Below, one piece after another: positions 6,813 through 15,238 of a stretch of DNA of 15,827 nt (position 1 is its first letter; each line of letters opens with the position of its first letter). Source of the stretch: an uncultured Eubacteriales bacterium (lineage in GTDB: Bacteria; Bacillota; Clostridia; Lachnospirales; Lachnospiraceae). The notes beneath the pieces were generated by a model, which was not told where the DNA came from, made no database searches, and was given only the letters and a program-made list of their open reading frames with translations. The stretch lies in the NCBI GenBank assembly GCA_900544525.1, contig UQVN01000055.1:1-15827 (forward strand), written 5' to 3'. A program made the translations under genes and the position numbers.

Positions 6813-7211
6813 TTATTTTTTATAAAAGGAATCTTTTCCCGCAATTTTTTTATTTAATCTCTTATCTATTTCCATCGTTAGCTTCAGCTGATTTTGAATC
6901 GAATGATATAATTCTGCAGACTTTCTTTTCATTCCATTCTCATCAACTAAGCTTTTTTCGGATTTTAACCATCGCTCTCTCTCCTGCGTTCCGCCTTGAA
7001 AACAACAGTCTAATATATGAATCTTCTCTTCACAGCGATCATACTCATTCATTTCCTCTTGTCTCATACCAAGAATTAATTGCACCGAAACCGTATCATC
7101 TCGTTGAAAAGCATCTCTCATTTCTTCTGTTAAACGCCGAATCTCACAGATGTGCCGATATTCTGCTTGTAGTTGTTTTGCAATTTCAAGCCATACTTCC
7201 ATTTCTTCCAT
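6813..7211 (-). CDS. FliT-like flagellar chaperone candidate
   Basis: This protein of about 132 aa is highly charged and predicted to be almost entirely helical, with no signal peptide or membrane segment. By position (last gene of fliD-fliS) it matches fliT, which encodes the export chaperone of FliD in other bacteria. I see no diagnostic motif, so the assignment rests on context, size and helical character. Two cysteines sit in ILDCCFQGG. The weak RBS AAGG is 8 nt before ATG 7211 but only 2 nt before ATG 7217, so the inner start is preferred; the outer start would add two residues. It lies about 40 nt after fliS and ends just before the bidirectional terminator. Confidence 0.6.
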   Translation of the reverse strand: MEEMEVWLEIAKQLQAEYRHICEIRRLTEEMRDAFQRDDTVSVQLILGMRQEEMNEYDRCEEKIHILDCCFQGGTQERERWLKSEKSLVDENGMKRKSAELYHSIQNQLKLTMEIDKRLNKKIAGKDSFYKK

Positions 7212-7252
7212 ATCCATATCCTTATATTACTATGAATTTTTTATACTGATTT

Positions 7253-7624
7253 TTATTTTGCTACTTTTTGGCTTGCTTCGCGAAAAGCCTCTCTTAAATC
7301 TTGAACTAAAGGCTTTAATTCTTTTATGACTTGCACATCTCTTCCCGCATGAATACGGCTTAATTCATATAAGAAAAAATCATACATACGATTTAGTTCA
7401 AAACTAATTGGATACTTACGATTTAATGTACTTTTTAAATACTGTACAATTTCTCTTGCGCGTCCAATAGAAAGATCAAATAGCTCAAAATTTTTATCTT
7501 GTAATGCTAATTCCGCTCTTAATAATCGCTTCATTAATTCATCATAGAGAAGATTTAATAATTCCCCCTGTGTCATTGTATAAATACTTTGTTCTTTGTA
7601 TTGTTGATATCCTTGTAAATTCAT
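7253..7624 (-). CDS. fliS: Flagellin export chaperone FliS
   Basis: This 123-aa protein is FliS, the four-helix cytosolic chaperone that binds the C-terminus of flagellin and keeps it from polymerising before export. Family marks include YKEQSIYTMTQGELLNLLYD near residues 9-28, the helix RLLRAELALQDKN, and IGRAREIVQYLKSTLN. The RBS (GTGAGGA) lies about 10 nt before ATG 7624. It follows fliD by 29 nt in the same unit. Its flagellin client is not encoded in this window. Confidence 0.95.
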   Translation of the reverse strand: MNLQGYQQYKEQSIYTMTQGELLNLLYDELMKRLLRAELALQDKNFELFDLSIGRAREIVQYLKSTLNRKYPISFELNRMYDFFLYELSRIHAGRDVQVIKELKPLVQDLREAFREASQKVAK

Positions 7625-7653
7625 CTTTTATATATCCTCACTTATTTCATTAT

Positions 7654-9996
7654 TTATGCACTAAATTGTTGTGATAACCAACTGCTTTGGCTATTCATTT
7701 GAGCAATTACTGTTTCTAAGGAAGCAAACTTAGAAATATAACGATCTTGTTCTGTTGTTAAATAGGTTTGTAAACTCTTTAACGTTTTATCCATATCTTC
7801 CAACTGCTTATAAATCGTATTCGTCAATAGACTAAGAGGTGCTAAAGAAGATCCTGCTTTATCCACTAAAATTCCTTTCGAAGCCCCTTCCTTTTTTGCG
7901 TATTGATCAAATACATTTTTAATGTTTGTCATTAAACCATTGCTCGTTCCATCTCCTGCAAATAACTTTTGTACTAACGTTGGCTCTGTCTCAAGAGCTG
8001 CTGTCAATTTATCCTCATCTAAGACAAGTTTTCCGTTATCACTGGCATTTGTAGACGTTGTAATCCCCATTTTTTCTAACTCAGTATAATTTAATCCAGT
8101 CTGTGTTAAAACAAAACGCATACTACTTGCTAAGGAACTTAAATCAGAATCATTAAAGAGCAATCCCTCTTTTGCCTTTTCTTCCCACTTCTCAATTTCA
8201 CTTTCGGACATCTCCTCCTTTTGTTCATCGGTAAGCGGAGTATAGGAGCGATCTGGCTTTGTACTAACCTCCTTATTCACGGCCTCAATAATGGAATTAT
8301 AAGCCTCTACCATTTCTTTTACCGAATCCATAACTTTTTCCGTATTTGCCTTTGAAGAAAAAGTAACTGCTTCTGATGTTTTGTCAATGACATCATCTGT
8401 ATATCCAAATTCTCCTGATATGGTTACAGCAAGCCCTTCTAAATCAAAGGTATTGCTACTTCTACGAATCTCAGTTTCCACACCATCATAGCTTACGTTG
8501 ATAATAGCATCTTGTCCGGACACATTAACTACTTTACCATCTTCCTTTTTTAATCCTAATAGCTTTTGTGCAAAATCATTATTTGTTGCATCAATAGAAA
8601 TTCTTCCACTGCCCCCTTCTTCTGTTGATGTAATTTGAAAGCGATTGGCTGTTTCTAAATAAGTGACTTTTACTTTCGCATCCGACTTATTGATTTTATC
8701 AATCACACCTTGAATCGTATCATTTCCTGTAATATCAATTGACTCACCATTAATTTCTAAAGAATATGTTGAACTTGTTCCCGTATCTCCCATAAAACTA
8801 CTTACTTTAGAGTTTAAGTTTAAATGATTGGAGTCTCCAACGGATAATCCTAATGCATCCAGAGGTGCTGTTCCTCCTGTCACCTTTAATATAGAGGTGG
8901 TATCATCTTTTAAAGAACCATCCTCGTTCATCTCATCTGGTAGCTTTGTTTTAAATACCAATTTTACTGGTTTCTTTTCAGCATCCACTTCTAATTCCAC
9001 ACTAATACGATTTAGTCCAATTTTCTTATCAAAGGCATCTTGTAATGATTGTTGGATACTTTTTAACTGTTCTGCATTATCATTGCCTGTGATCTCACCT
9101 AACTCTACGGAAACAGAAGTTCCATTATACATAAAATCAATGGTTTTTCCTGGTAAATAATCCAATAATTTAACTTCTTTTTTGGATATAATTTCTCTTG
9201 AAGCAATTAATGAGACACTGCCATCTTCCAATCCAGAGCCATCCTCCTTATCTCCATATCCAAGATAATAGGCAGCATCTCCTCCAACAATTTTAATTCC
9301 ATTGCTTTGCTTATCTGTTAAAGTTAACACCCCATTTACTTGGCTAAACTCCATATATTCTGCTAATGTTTTACCATTTGGTCCTTCTACTTCTTTTAAA
9401 GAAGCGTTTAATGCTTCTACCGCCTTTTCTGAAGTAGAATAATCTCCATCTTTCTTTAATGTAATTGTATATTCTTCTTCTACATTTCCAGAACCATATT
9501 TGATCTTTAATGTAGTACCTGCTAACACATCTACACTCTGTTCCTTACTAAAATCAATTACTCCCGTTTCTAATCCCTGACTCTCAATCGATCCCGTCGT
9601 ATAAGATGCTTTTTTTGCCAGCTGCTTTACTCCATTAATTGCTAAGCTATCACTAATATTGGAGTAGCCAGAAACTTTCACATATTTACTATTCGTTCCA
9701 TTTACTGTAATATCACTCTTTGCAAAAAAACTGGAACTGATTAAGGATTTTTTAGAACTCATAGATAAATAAGTGCTAGAAAACTCAATTAATTTGGAAC
9801 TAATATTTTGATAAGCTTCTTGTTTCCACTTTAGACTTTGAATCTTTTGTTTTTGTTTGGCAATTTTACTTCTCGTCCCTGTTGTCATTGCCTCAATTAG
9901 CGAATCTCGATCAAGCCCACTGGCTAATCCTCCATATCCTTTTAATCCACTTGTGCTCGTACTTGATGAACTGTTTGTCGCATAAATACTCGCCAT
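7654..9996 (-). CDS. fliD: Flagellar filament cap protein FliD
   Basis: This 780-aa protein is FliD (HAP2), the filament cap that guides flagellin folding at the tip. The N-terminal FliD_N part is clear (GYGGLASGLDRDSLIEAM and the helix KIAKQKQKIQSLKWKQEAYQ). The C-terminal FliD_C part ends EQDRYISKFASLETVIAQMN then SQSSWLSQQFSA. At 780 aa it is much longer than E. coli FliD (468 aa), with the extra length in the central surface-exposed region (about residues 110-560). The start is ATG 9996 behind RBS AAAGGAG; a TTG at 10017 upstream of that RBS is rejected. It is first in fliD-fliS-fliT-like, driven by a sigma-28-type promoter. Confidence 0.95.
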   Translation of the reverse strand: MASIYATNSSSSTSTSGLKGYGGLASGLDRDSLIEAMTTGTRSKIAKQKQKIQSLKWKQEAYQNISSKLIEFSSTYLSMSSKKSLISSSFFAKSDITVNGTNSKYVKVSGYSNISDSLAINGVKQLAKKASYTTGSIESQGLETGVIDFSKEQSVDVLAGTTLKIKYGSGNVEEEYTITLKKDGDYSTSEKAVEALNASLKEVEGPNGKTLAEYMEFSQVNGVLTLTDKQSNGIKIVGGDAAYYLGYGDKEDGSGLEDGSVSLIASREIISKKEVKLLDYLPGKTIDFMYNGTSVSVELGEITGNDNAEQLKSIQQSLQDAFDKKIGLNRISVELEVDAEKKPVKLVFKTKLPDEMNEDGSLKDDTTSILKVTGGTAPLDALGLSVGDSNHLNLNSKVSSFMGDTGTSSTYSLEINGESIDITGNDTIQGVIDKINKSDAKVKVTYLETANRFQITSTEEGGSGRISIDATNNDFAQKLLGLKKEDGKVVNVSGQDAIINVSYDGVETEIRRSSNTFDLEGLAVTISGEFGYTDDVIDKTSEAVTFSSKANTEKVMDSVKEMVEAYNSIIEAVNKEVSTKPDRSYTPLTDEQKEEMSESEIEKWEEKAKEGLLFNDSDLSSLASSMRFVLTQTGLNYTELEKMGITTSTNASDNGKLVLDEDKLTAALETEPTLVQKLFAGDGTSNGLMTNIKNVFDQYAKKEGASKGILVDKAGSSLAPLSLLTNTIYKQLEDMDKTLKSLQTYLTTEQDRYISKFASLETVIAQMNSQSSWLSQQFSA

Positions 9997-10004
9997 ATTT
10001 TTCA

Positions 10005-10011
10005 CTCCTTT
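10005..10011 (-). promoter_or_regulatory. Ribosome binding site of fliD
   Basis: AAAGGAG on the minus strand, 8 nt before ATG 9996, decides that start over the upstream in-frame TTG at 10017. Confidence 0.75.
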
Positions 10012-10126
10012 ATCCAATCTATTCCTATCAACTTTTGTTAAAATTTATCTCTTTTTCTTTTTCTTCCATCTTCTTTGTACTCTTACTATCCGTTTTTATT
10101 AATTCCTATCTTTTCTCTATACTTAT

Positions 10127-10153
10127 TTATCGACATATAGTATACTTAAATTA
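10127..10153 (-). promoter_or_regulatory. Sigma-28 (SigD/FliA) type promoter of fliD operon
   Basis: On the minus strand: TAAT (10153-10150), a 15-bp spacer, GTCGATAA (10134-10127). Layout and sequence match the flgM promoter (TAAT-N15-GTCGATAT). It leaves an untranslated leader of about 120 nt before fliD, which is long and rich in purines on the transcribed strand. Confidence 0.7.
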
Positions 10154-10209
10154 ATACCAGTGAGTGAAGATTCTTTTATTTTCACCATCGTAAAAGCTAC
10201 CTTATAAGA

Positions 10210-10238
10210 ATGACAGTGCTCTTTTTTCAAAGGATACT
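10210..10238 (+). promoter_or_regulatory. Possible sigma-A type promoter of the ComFB-like gene
   Basis: ATGACA (10210-10215), a 17-bp spacer, GATACT (10233-10238). The match is 5 of 6 at -35 and 4 of 6 at -10. It would start transcription about 35 nt before the gene. No sigma-28-type element was seen in this direction, so this gene may be controlled separately from the late flagellar genes. Confidence 0.4.
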
Positions 10239-10279
10239 TTTGCGTCAATGTATTATACATATCTATAAGGGGGTAAATT

Positions 10280-10798
10280 ATGCAGAATCATTATTCTAAT
10301 TTTTCCAAAGAAAAAGAGCTGAGTCCATCAGAAGAACAGCCAAGCATCTCCATTGTGGATGCACAAAATGAAAACGATCCCGTAGCGGAACTCATTCGCG
10401 CTCATTTAGAAGAGGAACTCCTTGACACTTCTAACTCAGAGACATCCTCTGATTCGGATAATACAAATGGAGCCAAAAGTTCGTCTTCCCTTCCTAATTC
10501 TTCGGTAGAGAAACAAGAAGAGAACGGTGAATCTTACTATTATGTAAATGTTATGGAAGCAATCGTCCGTAAAAAAGCAGAAGAATATATGAACACGCTT
10601 GGAATGTGCACATGCAATCGTTGCTTTGTGGATACCATTGCTGTTGCTTTAACAAACTTACCTGCAAAATATGTCGTTGTTCAAGACAATAGCACATCAC
10701 CATTGCTCAATTATTACTCCGATAAATTAGAAGGGGAAGTAACCATTGAAGTGATGAAGGCGTGTATGCTAGTAAAAGAACACCCGCATCACAAATAA
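10280..10798 (+). CDS. ComFB-family protein with disordered N-terminal extension
   Basis: This is a 172-aa protein. Residues 1-85 are acidic and Ser/Asn-rich, probably disordered. Residues 86-172 form a ComFB domain: VNVMEAIVRKKAEEYMNTLG, then MCTCNRC (Cys110, 112, 115), TIAVALTNLPAKYVV, and a closing MKACMLV with Cys162. The four cysteines suggest a metal site, as I recall for the B. subtilis ComFB structure. ComFB domains have recently been described as cyclic-di-nucleotide receptors in cyanobacteria; binding here is untested. RBS AAGGGGG lies 6 nt before ATG 10280. It is a single-gene unit between two flagellar operons. In B. subtilis comFB lies in the comF operon just upstream of flgM, so the proximity may be old synteny; comFA and comFC are not here. 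Confidence 0.85.
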   Translation: MQNHYSNFSKEKELSPSEEQPSISIVDAQNENDPVAELIRAHLEEELLDTSNSETSSDSDNTNGAKSSSSLPNSSVEKQEENGESYYYVNVMEAIVRKKAEEYMNTLGMCTCNRCFVDTIAVALTNLPAKYVVVQDNSTSPLLNYYSDKLEGEVTIEVMKACMLVKEHPHHK

Positions 10799-10807
10799 AT
10801 TCATAGA

Positions 10808-10849
10808 AAAAACGTGAGAAGCTCGCAAAGCGTGCTTCTCATCGTTTTT
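10808..10849. terminator. Bidirectional intrinsic terminator between ComFB-like gene and flgG
   Basis: GAGAAGC (10816-10822) pairs with GCTTCTC (10834-10840). Inside, after a T/T mismatch, CGC and GCG enclose an AAA loop. Outside, AAAAACG pairs with CGTTTTT across one bulged T. A-run and T-run flank both sides, and the converging genes end 10 nt or less from the A/T runs. Confidence 0.9.
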
Positions 10850-10851
10850 CT

Positions 10852-11562
10852 CTATCCACGCAAGTTACTGATCACTGTTTCTATTTCATCAGATGTCTGT
10901 AACATTTTTAGCGCATAACTATAGGCTCTTTGACTTTCTACCATCTTCATATATTCTTCTGCTATATTTACATTGGATAATTCAAGACAATGATCTTGTA
11001 CGGTCGCATTTTCTACCACCAATGGTCTTCCATTTCTCTCATTGGATCGATATTCATTTTCTCCAATGTTCTCTAACCAATGTTTATTTGTAAAATCTGC
11101 CACTCCAATTTGATCTTTCATTTCTCCATCCACTAACACAATCGGCTTTTTATCTGTATTTAATACATATTTCCCATTCTCATTTGCTAGATAAGAATTT
11201 TCTCCATGCTTTGATAAGATAAAATGTCCATTTCTTGTATAAGTAATCTCATTAGTTTCTGGGTTTTGTAGCATAAAGAACCCATCTCCAATAATCGCAT
11301 AGTCATACTGGCTTTCTGTCTGTTCAATAGCACCTGATTGAAAGTTTGTTGTCACTGCTTTATAAGTGGATCCTGCCCCTGCTTGTAATTTTGTTTTCTC
11401 TTTTCCATCTGCATTAAGATTGTATCGCATTAACTCAATAAAAGATAAATCTTTTGTTTGATAGCCTTCAGTATTAATATTAGCTAAGTTATTTGCCACA
11501 ACATTCAAACGCTCTTGTTGATTACAAGCACCTAATGCTGCTACATAAAATGATGCATTCAC
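10852..11562 (-). CDS. flgG: Flagellar hook-basal body rod protein, FlgG/FlhP type
   Basis: This 236-aa protein belongs to the FlgE/F/G family of axial rod proteins, exported and assembled in the basal body. The N-terminal rod motif is ERLNVVANNLANINTEGYQT (residues about 17-36). The middle has YDYAIIGDGFFMLQNP and YTRNGHF. The C-terminus is LELSNVNIAEEYMKMVESQR followed by AYSYALKMLQTSDE. The start is GTG 11562 with RBS AGGAGGTG overlapping the stop codon of the preceding flgF, implying coupling. It is shorter than E. coli FlgG (260 aa) and closer in size and arrangement to the B. subtilis flhO-flhP pair, so flhP is an equally fair name. It is the last gene of its operon. Confidence 0.88.
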   Translation of the reverse strand: MNASFYVAALGACNQQERLNVVANNLANINTEGYQTKDLSFIELMRYNLNADGKEKTKLQAGAGSTYKAVTTNFQSGAIEQTESQYDYAIIGDGFFMLQNPETNEITYTRNGHFILSKHGENSYLANENGKYVLNTDKKPIVLVDGEMKDQIGVADFTNKHWLENIGENEYRSNERNGRPLVVENATVQDHCLELSNVNIAEEYMKMVESQRAYSYALKMLQTSDEIETVISNLRG

Positions 11563-11573
11563 AAAAACACCTC

Positions 11574-12320
11574 CTATAATTTTCCAATATCGGAAACGAT
11601 TTTTCCCATTAATTGATCATACATCTTTAGCATCTGAGCCGAACTTTGTAACGATCTTTGCCCACTCATCATCATCGTCATTTCAATAACAGGATTCACA
11701 TTAGATGTCTCTAATGCCTTCCACTGAATCAAACCTCTCTTTTGAATTCCTTCCTCACTTGATGTATAAGTTCCATTATCATTTTTTAAAAGACTATCAT
11801 AATCTTCAAAGTCTCGAATGGATATTTGACCATAAAAATTTCCATGATTATCATAAATATTTCCATGATTATCCGCTGTAATATTATCCTGTCCTAAATA
11901 GATCTCTCCATTCTCTCCTAGAACTCTTCCAACTCCTTGTAGTGCTAAGTAGCCATCGTCATCCATATAAAAAGAACCATTTCTTGTATACACAGTCGTT
12001 CCATCTGGCTTCTGTATTTGAAAAAAACCAGAGGTTCCAAGAGCAAAATCAAATTTTTCATCGGTTAGTTCAAAACCGCCTTGTGCATAATCTGTCGTTG
12101 TAACCTTTCCTGTTCTCATCATCTGAGTCGTTCCAATTTGTTCTGAGCGCTTGCTACCATGTTGTGTTCTATCCACTAATTGTTCCTGAAAGGTAGTGGC
12201 AACAAACGTATCCTTTTTGTACCCTGGAGTCGTAGCATTTACTATATTATTGCCAATAACATTCATATTGCGCTTTTCACAGATCATCTGTGATGCTAGG
12301 TTATAAAATCCATGAAACAT
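11574..12320 (-). CDS. flgF: Flagellar hook-basal body rod protein, FlgF/FlhO type
   Basis: This 248-aa protein is a FlgE/F/G-family rod protein. Its N-terminus is MFHGFYNLASQMICEKRNMN followed by VIGNNIVNATTPGYKKD, the rod consensus. The middle has FDFALGTSGFFQIQKPDG and VYTRNGSFYMDDDGYLALQG. The C-terminus is ALETSNVNPVIEMTMMMSGQ then RSLQSSAQMLKMYD. RBS AAAGGAG lies 7 nt before ATG 12320. It sits 13 nt after the sigma factor gene and 11 nt before flgG. Order and size match B. subtilis flhO-flhP, so flhO is an alternative name. FlgF versus FlgG cannot be settled by eye. Confidence 0.88.
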   Translation of the reverse strand: MFHGFYNLASQMICEKRNMNVIGNNIVNATTPGYKKDTFVATTFQEQLVDRTQHGSKRSEQIGTTQMMRTGKVTTTDYAQGGFELTDEKFDFALGTSGFFQIQKPDGTTVYTRNGSFYMDDDGYLALQGVGRVLGENGEIYLGQDNITADNHGNIYDNHGNFYGQISIRDFEDYDSLLKNDNGTYTSSEEGIQKRGLIQWKALETSNVNPVIEMTMMMSGQRSLQSSAQMLKMYDQLMGKIVSDIGKL

Positions 12321-12333
12321 AATGATTCTCCTT

Positions 12334-13119
12334 TCAGTTTGCCATTTGCATGAACTTCTTCATATGTACTCTCAACTTCTTTAATGCAGAAGCATGGATT
12401 TGAGAAATTCTAGGTTCACTCAATCCTAAAACCTTTGCAATTTCTTTCATCTGTAGTTCTTCCACATAATAAAGGGAGACAACTATCTTTTCCTTCTCTC
12501 CTAATTGATCGATCCCTTTTATTAGATATTCTTTCACTTCATTGTCCAAGCAATATTCTTCTGGTTGTTTTATACTGCTTTCGTTTGTAATTGAAAAATA
12601 TTTTTTCTTTTCGTAAAATTCTTCTAACACTAAATCTAGTGACAGTATATTAAAAACAGAGGCTTTTGACATAAACTCTTTATACTTTTCTAGATCAATT
12701 CCATATCGTTTCGCAACTTCTTCGTCTGTTGGTTCCCTTCCAAACTCGTTATACAAATCAATTGTTATTTTCTCGATATCTTTTCCCATTTTTCTTACAC
12801 TTCTTGGTACCCAATCTTGTTTTCTTGCAAGATCAATAATCATCCCTCGAATTCTTTTTGTAATGTAAGTTTCAAATTTTACTCCCTTTTCTACTTCAAA
12901 CTTATCCAGCGACTTCATAATACAAAGAACGCCTTCATTAACAATATCTTCAATCTGTGTGAAATTTAAATATACCCCCCTCATTTGCAGAGCAATACTT
13001 TTCACTACATAAAGATAGCGCAATACCAATTCATGTTTTACTTCCATTTCTTGCTTTTCTTTATACTGTAGCAATAGTTGCTCATTTGTCCAATTGTCAA
13101 ATGAACGTTGCACACACAT
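12334..13119 (-). CDS. fliA: Flagellar RNA polymerase sigma factor (SigD/FliA/WhiG family)
   Basis: This 261-aa sigma-70 group 3 protein matches SigD/FliA. Region 2 covers about residues 32-110, with QIEDIVNEGVLCIMKSLDKF, KFETYITKRIRGMIIDLARK and the family-typical QDWVPRSVRK. Region 3 is about 115-165 (EPTDEEVAKRYGIDLEKY). Region 4 is about 205-252 (LGEKEKIVVSLYYVEELQMK, then EIAKVLGLSEPRISQIHASA). It directs transcription of late flagellar genes and is inhibited by FlgM, encoded at 1804-2109. It follows flhA by 34 nt; the start ATG 13119 has GGAG about 8 nt upstream. The two sigma-28-type promoters in this window are probable targets. The symbol sigD is used in Bacillus. Confidence 0.93.
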   Translation of the reverse strand: MCVQRSFDNWTNEQLLLQYKEKQEMEVKHELVLRYLYVVKSIALQMRGVYLNFTQIEDIVNEGVLCIMKSLDKFEVEKGVKFETYITKRIRGMIIDLARKQDWVPRSVRKMGKDIEKITIDLYNEFGREPTDEEVAKRYGIDLEKYKEFMSKASVFNILSLDLVLEEFYEKKKYFSITNESSIKQPEEYCLDNEVKEYLIKGIDQLGEKEKIVVSLYYVEELQMKEIAKVLGLSEPRISQIHASALKKLRVHMKKFMQMAN

Positions 13120-13153
13120 ATTCCTCTCTCCTCTTCTCTCTTATATAGCAGTC

Positions 13154-15220
13154 TTATAGTGTAATGGTTCCAATTGCTTGAATTTGAATATTATTCGCAA
13201 TCTCATTAAAGGATAAGACTCGGACATTTGGAAAAAACTGCTCAATCAAACGATAAAAATGAATTCGTATCACTTGACTTGTTAAAATAATTGGCCCTCC
13301 TGATAGTTCATGAAACTTCTTAAATTGTTCTGTCATCTGACTTAACATGGATTGCATCACTTCTGGACTAAGCGCTAAGTAAACGCCTTGTTCGCTTTTT
13401 GAAATACTTTGAACCATCATTTTTTCCAATTCTGCATCAAGTGTAATTACCTTCATCTGCCCGCCTTCACAATATTTTCTTGTAATGGTGCGTTTTAAAG
13501 CGGTTCGTACCGTTTCTACAATGAGATCGGTATCTCGACTAAAAGAAACCGTATCAGAAATCGTCTCTAAAATTGTTTCCATATCTTTAATCGGTACGCC
13601 CTCTTTTACAAGAGCTGCCAAGATCTTTTGAAACATTCCATACGAACAGAGGTTTGGAAAAACCTCCTCGATTAATTGTGGTATTTTTTGTTTGTTATTT
13701 TCAATGAGATTCATAACCTCTTGGCGATTTAATAACTCATGAGCATGCTGTTTTATCACTTCCGATAAATGGGTTACCATAACAGATAACGGATCGATTA
13801 CTGTATATCCATAAATTTCAGCGATATCTTTATTTTCTGCTGTAATCCATTTACTTGGGATTCCATAAGCTGGCTCAATGGCCTCAATGCCATCAATTTC
13901 ACCACTTGGGTTTTCTGGTTCTAATGCCAAATAATAATCCACAAGAAGTTCTCCTCTTGCCACTTCTTCTCCTCGTATTTTAATCGAATACTGATTGGTA
14001 TTTAAGCTAGAACTATCTCTCATCTGAATAGATGGAATGACAACTCCCATCTCTTGTGCATATTGCCTTCGAAAAAGAACAATGCGATTGATCATCTTTC
14101 CACCACTCTCTTCATCTACAAGAGGAATCAAACTATATCCAAAGTTCATTTCAATAGGCTCTACATTAATCAAATCATACACATAATTGATATCTCGATA
14201 CCGCTCTTCTTCTGTCACTTCTTTTTCTTCTTTTGCCATAGCAGTCTCTATGGAAGACTCAACTCCTATTGTTGACATTTCTTTTACCGTGTTTGTTAAA
14301 CGATATCCTCCGATTATTAAAGCAGATGCCATTAAAATCAATTGTATCTTTGGCATCCCTGGAACGAATACTAAGATCGTCAACACTCCACCTGTAATCA
14401 TCATAGCCTGTGGTTGTGCTAAAAACTGCTTAGATACATCGGTATTTAAACTCCCTTCGGATACGGCTCTTGTTACAATCATACCTGTCGCTGTGGAAAT
14501 CAACAAAGCAGGAATCTGAGAAACAAGCCCCTCTCCTACCGTGGCAATGGAGTAAACAGATAATACTTCTCCAATGGATTGTCCTGACTGTATGATTCCA
14601 ATCACACTCCCTGCAATCAAGTTAATACCCGTTGTAATCAGGGACATAATTGCATCCCCTTTTACAATTTTCGTAGCACCATCCATTGCTCCATAAAAAT
14701 CCGATTCTTTTTGAATTTTGTATCGTCTTTCTCTTGCCTGTTTTTCATCAATTAACCCTGAACTCAGATCCGCGTCAATGGCCATCTGCTTTCCTGGCAT
14801 AGCATCCAATGTAAAACGTGCCGCTACTTCTGCCACACGCTCTGCACCTTTTGTAATAACAATAAACTGAATCAATACAATGATTAAGAAAATAATCAAT
14901 CCGACAACAACATTACCACTTAAAACGAAATCTCCGAACGCTTTAATTACTTGCCCCGCTTCTCCCCCATTTGTTAAAATATTTCTTGTGGAGGACACGT
15001 TAATTCCAAGTCGAAACAACGTTGTAATTAATAACAGCGATGGGAAAATAGAAAATTCCAATGGTTCTTTGATATTCATTGTAATTAAAAGAATAATCAA
15101 TGATATGGATACATTTGTTATAATTAATACATCAAGTAAAAAAGGATTCAGTGGAATGATCAACAGTAACACAATGGTTATGACGAAAAGAGATACTGTA
15201 TTTTGCATTACTTTTTTCAT
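13154..15220 (-). CDS. flhA: Flagellar type III secretion gate protein FlhA
   Basis: This 688-aa protein is FlhA, the nonameric export-gate protein of the flagellar secretion system. The N-terminal half (about 1-310) holds the membrane segments. Between them is the FHIPEP signature RVAEVAARFTLDAMPGKQMA (128-147), running into IDADLSS, and the conserved Asp in KGDA (189). The C-terminal half is the cytosolic domain that receives chaperone-substrate complexes (such as FlgN-FlgK and FliS-flagellin). Length is normal for the family. It starts 18 nt after flhB. The RBS is modest: AAGGAAA is rather far upstream and GGTG lies about 8 nt before ATG 15220. Confidence 0.97.
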   Translation of the reverse strand: MKKVMQNTVSLFVITIVLLLIIPLNPFLLDVLIITNVSISLIILLITMNIKEPLEFSIFPSLLLITTLFRLGINVSSTRNILTNGGEAGQVIKAFGDFVLSGNVVVGLIIFLIIVLIQFIVITKGAERVAEVAARFTLDAMPGKQMAIDADLSSGLIDEKQARERRYKIQKESDFYGAMDGATKIVKGDAIMSLITTGINLIAGSVIGIIQSGQSIGEVLSVYSIATVGEGLVSQIPALLISTATGMIVTRAVSEGSLNTDVSKQFLAQPQAMMITGGVLTILVFVPGMPKIQLILMASALIIGGYRLTNTVKEMSTIGVESSIETAMAKEEKEVTEEERYRDINYVYDLINVEPIEMNFGYSLIPLVDEESGGKMINRIVLFRRQYAQEMGVVIPSIQMRDSSSLNTNQYSIKIRGEEVARGELLVDYYLALEPENPSGEIDGIEAIEPAYGIPSKWITAENKDIAEIYGYTVIDPLSVMVTHLSEVIKQHAHELLNRQEVMNLIENNKQKIPQLIEEVFPNLCSYGMFQKILAALVKEGVPIKDMETILETISDTVSFSRDTDLIVETVRTALKRTITRKYCEGGQMKVITLDAELEKMMVQSISKSEQGVYLALSPEVMQSMLSQMTEQFKKFHELSGGPIILTSQVIRIHFYRLIEQFFPNVRVLSFNEIANNIQIQAIGTITL

Positions 15221-15238
15221 AAATTTACACCATTTTCC

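Noticed and set aside
9882..10154. Plus-strand open frame of 90 codons with a hydrophobic product
   Set aside because: It begins inside the antisense of fliD, runs through the fliD promoter region and has no ribosome site. The hydrophobicity comes from T-rich DNA.
10018..10279. Search for a riboswitch or small RNA in the fliD/ComFB-like divergent gap
   Set aside because: Apart from the two promoter candidates and the shared motif, no conserved riboswitch core or stable structure was seen.
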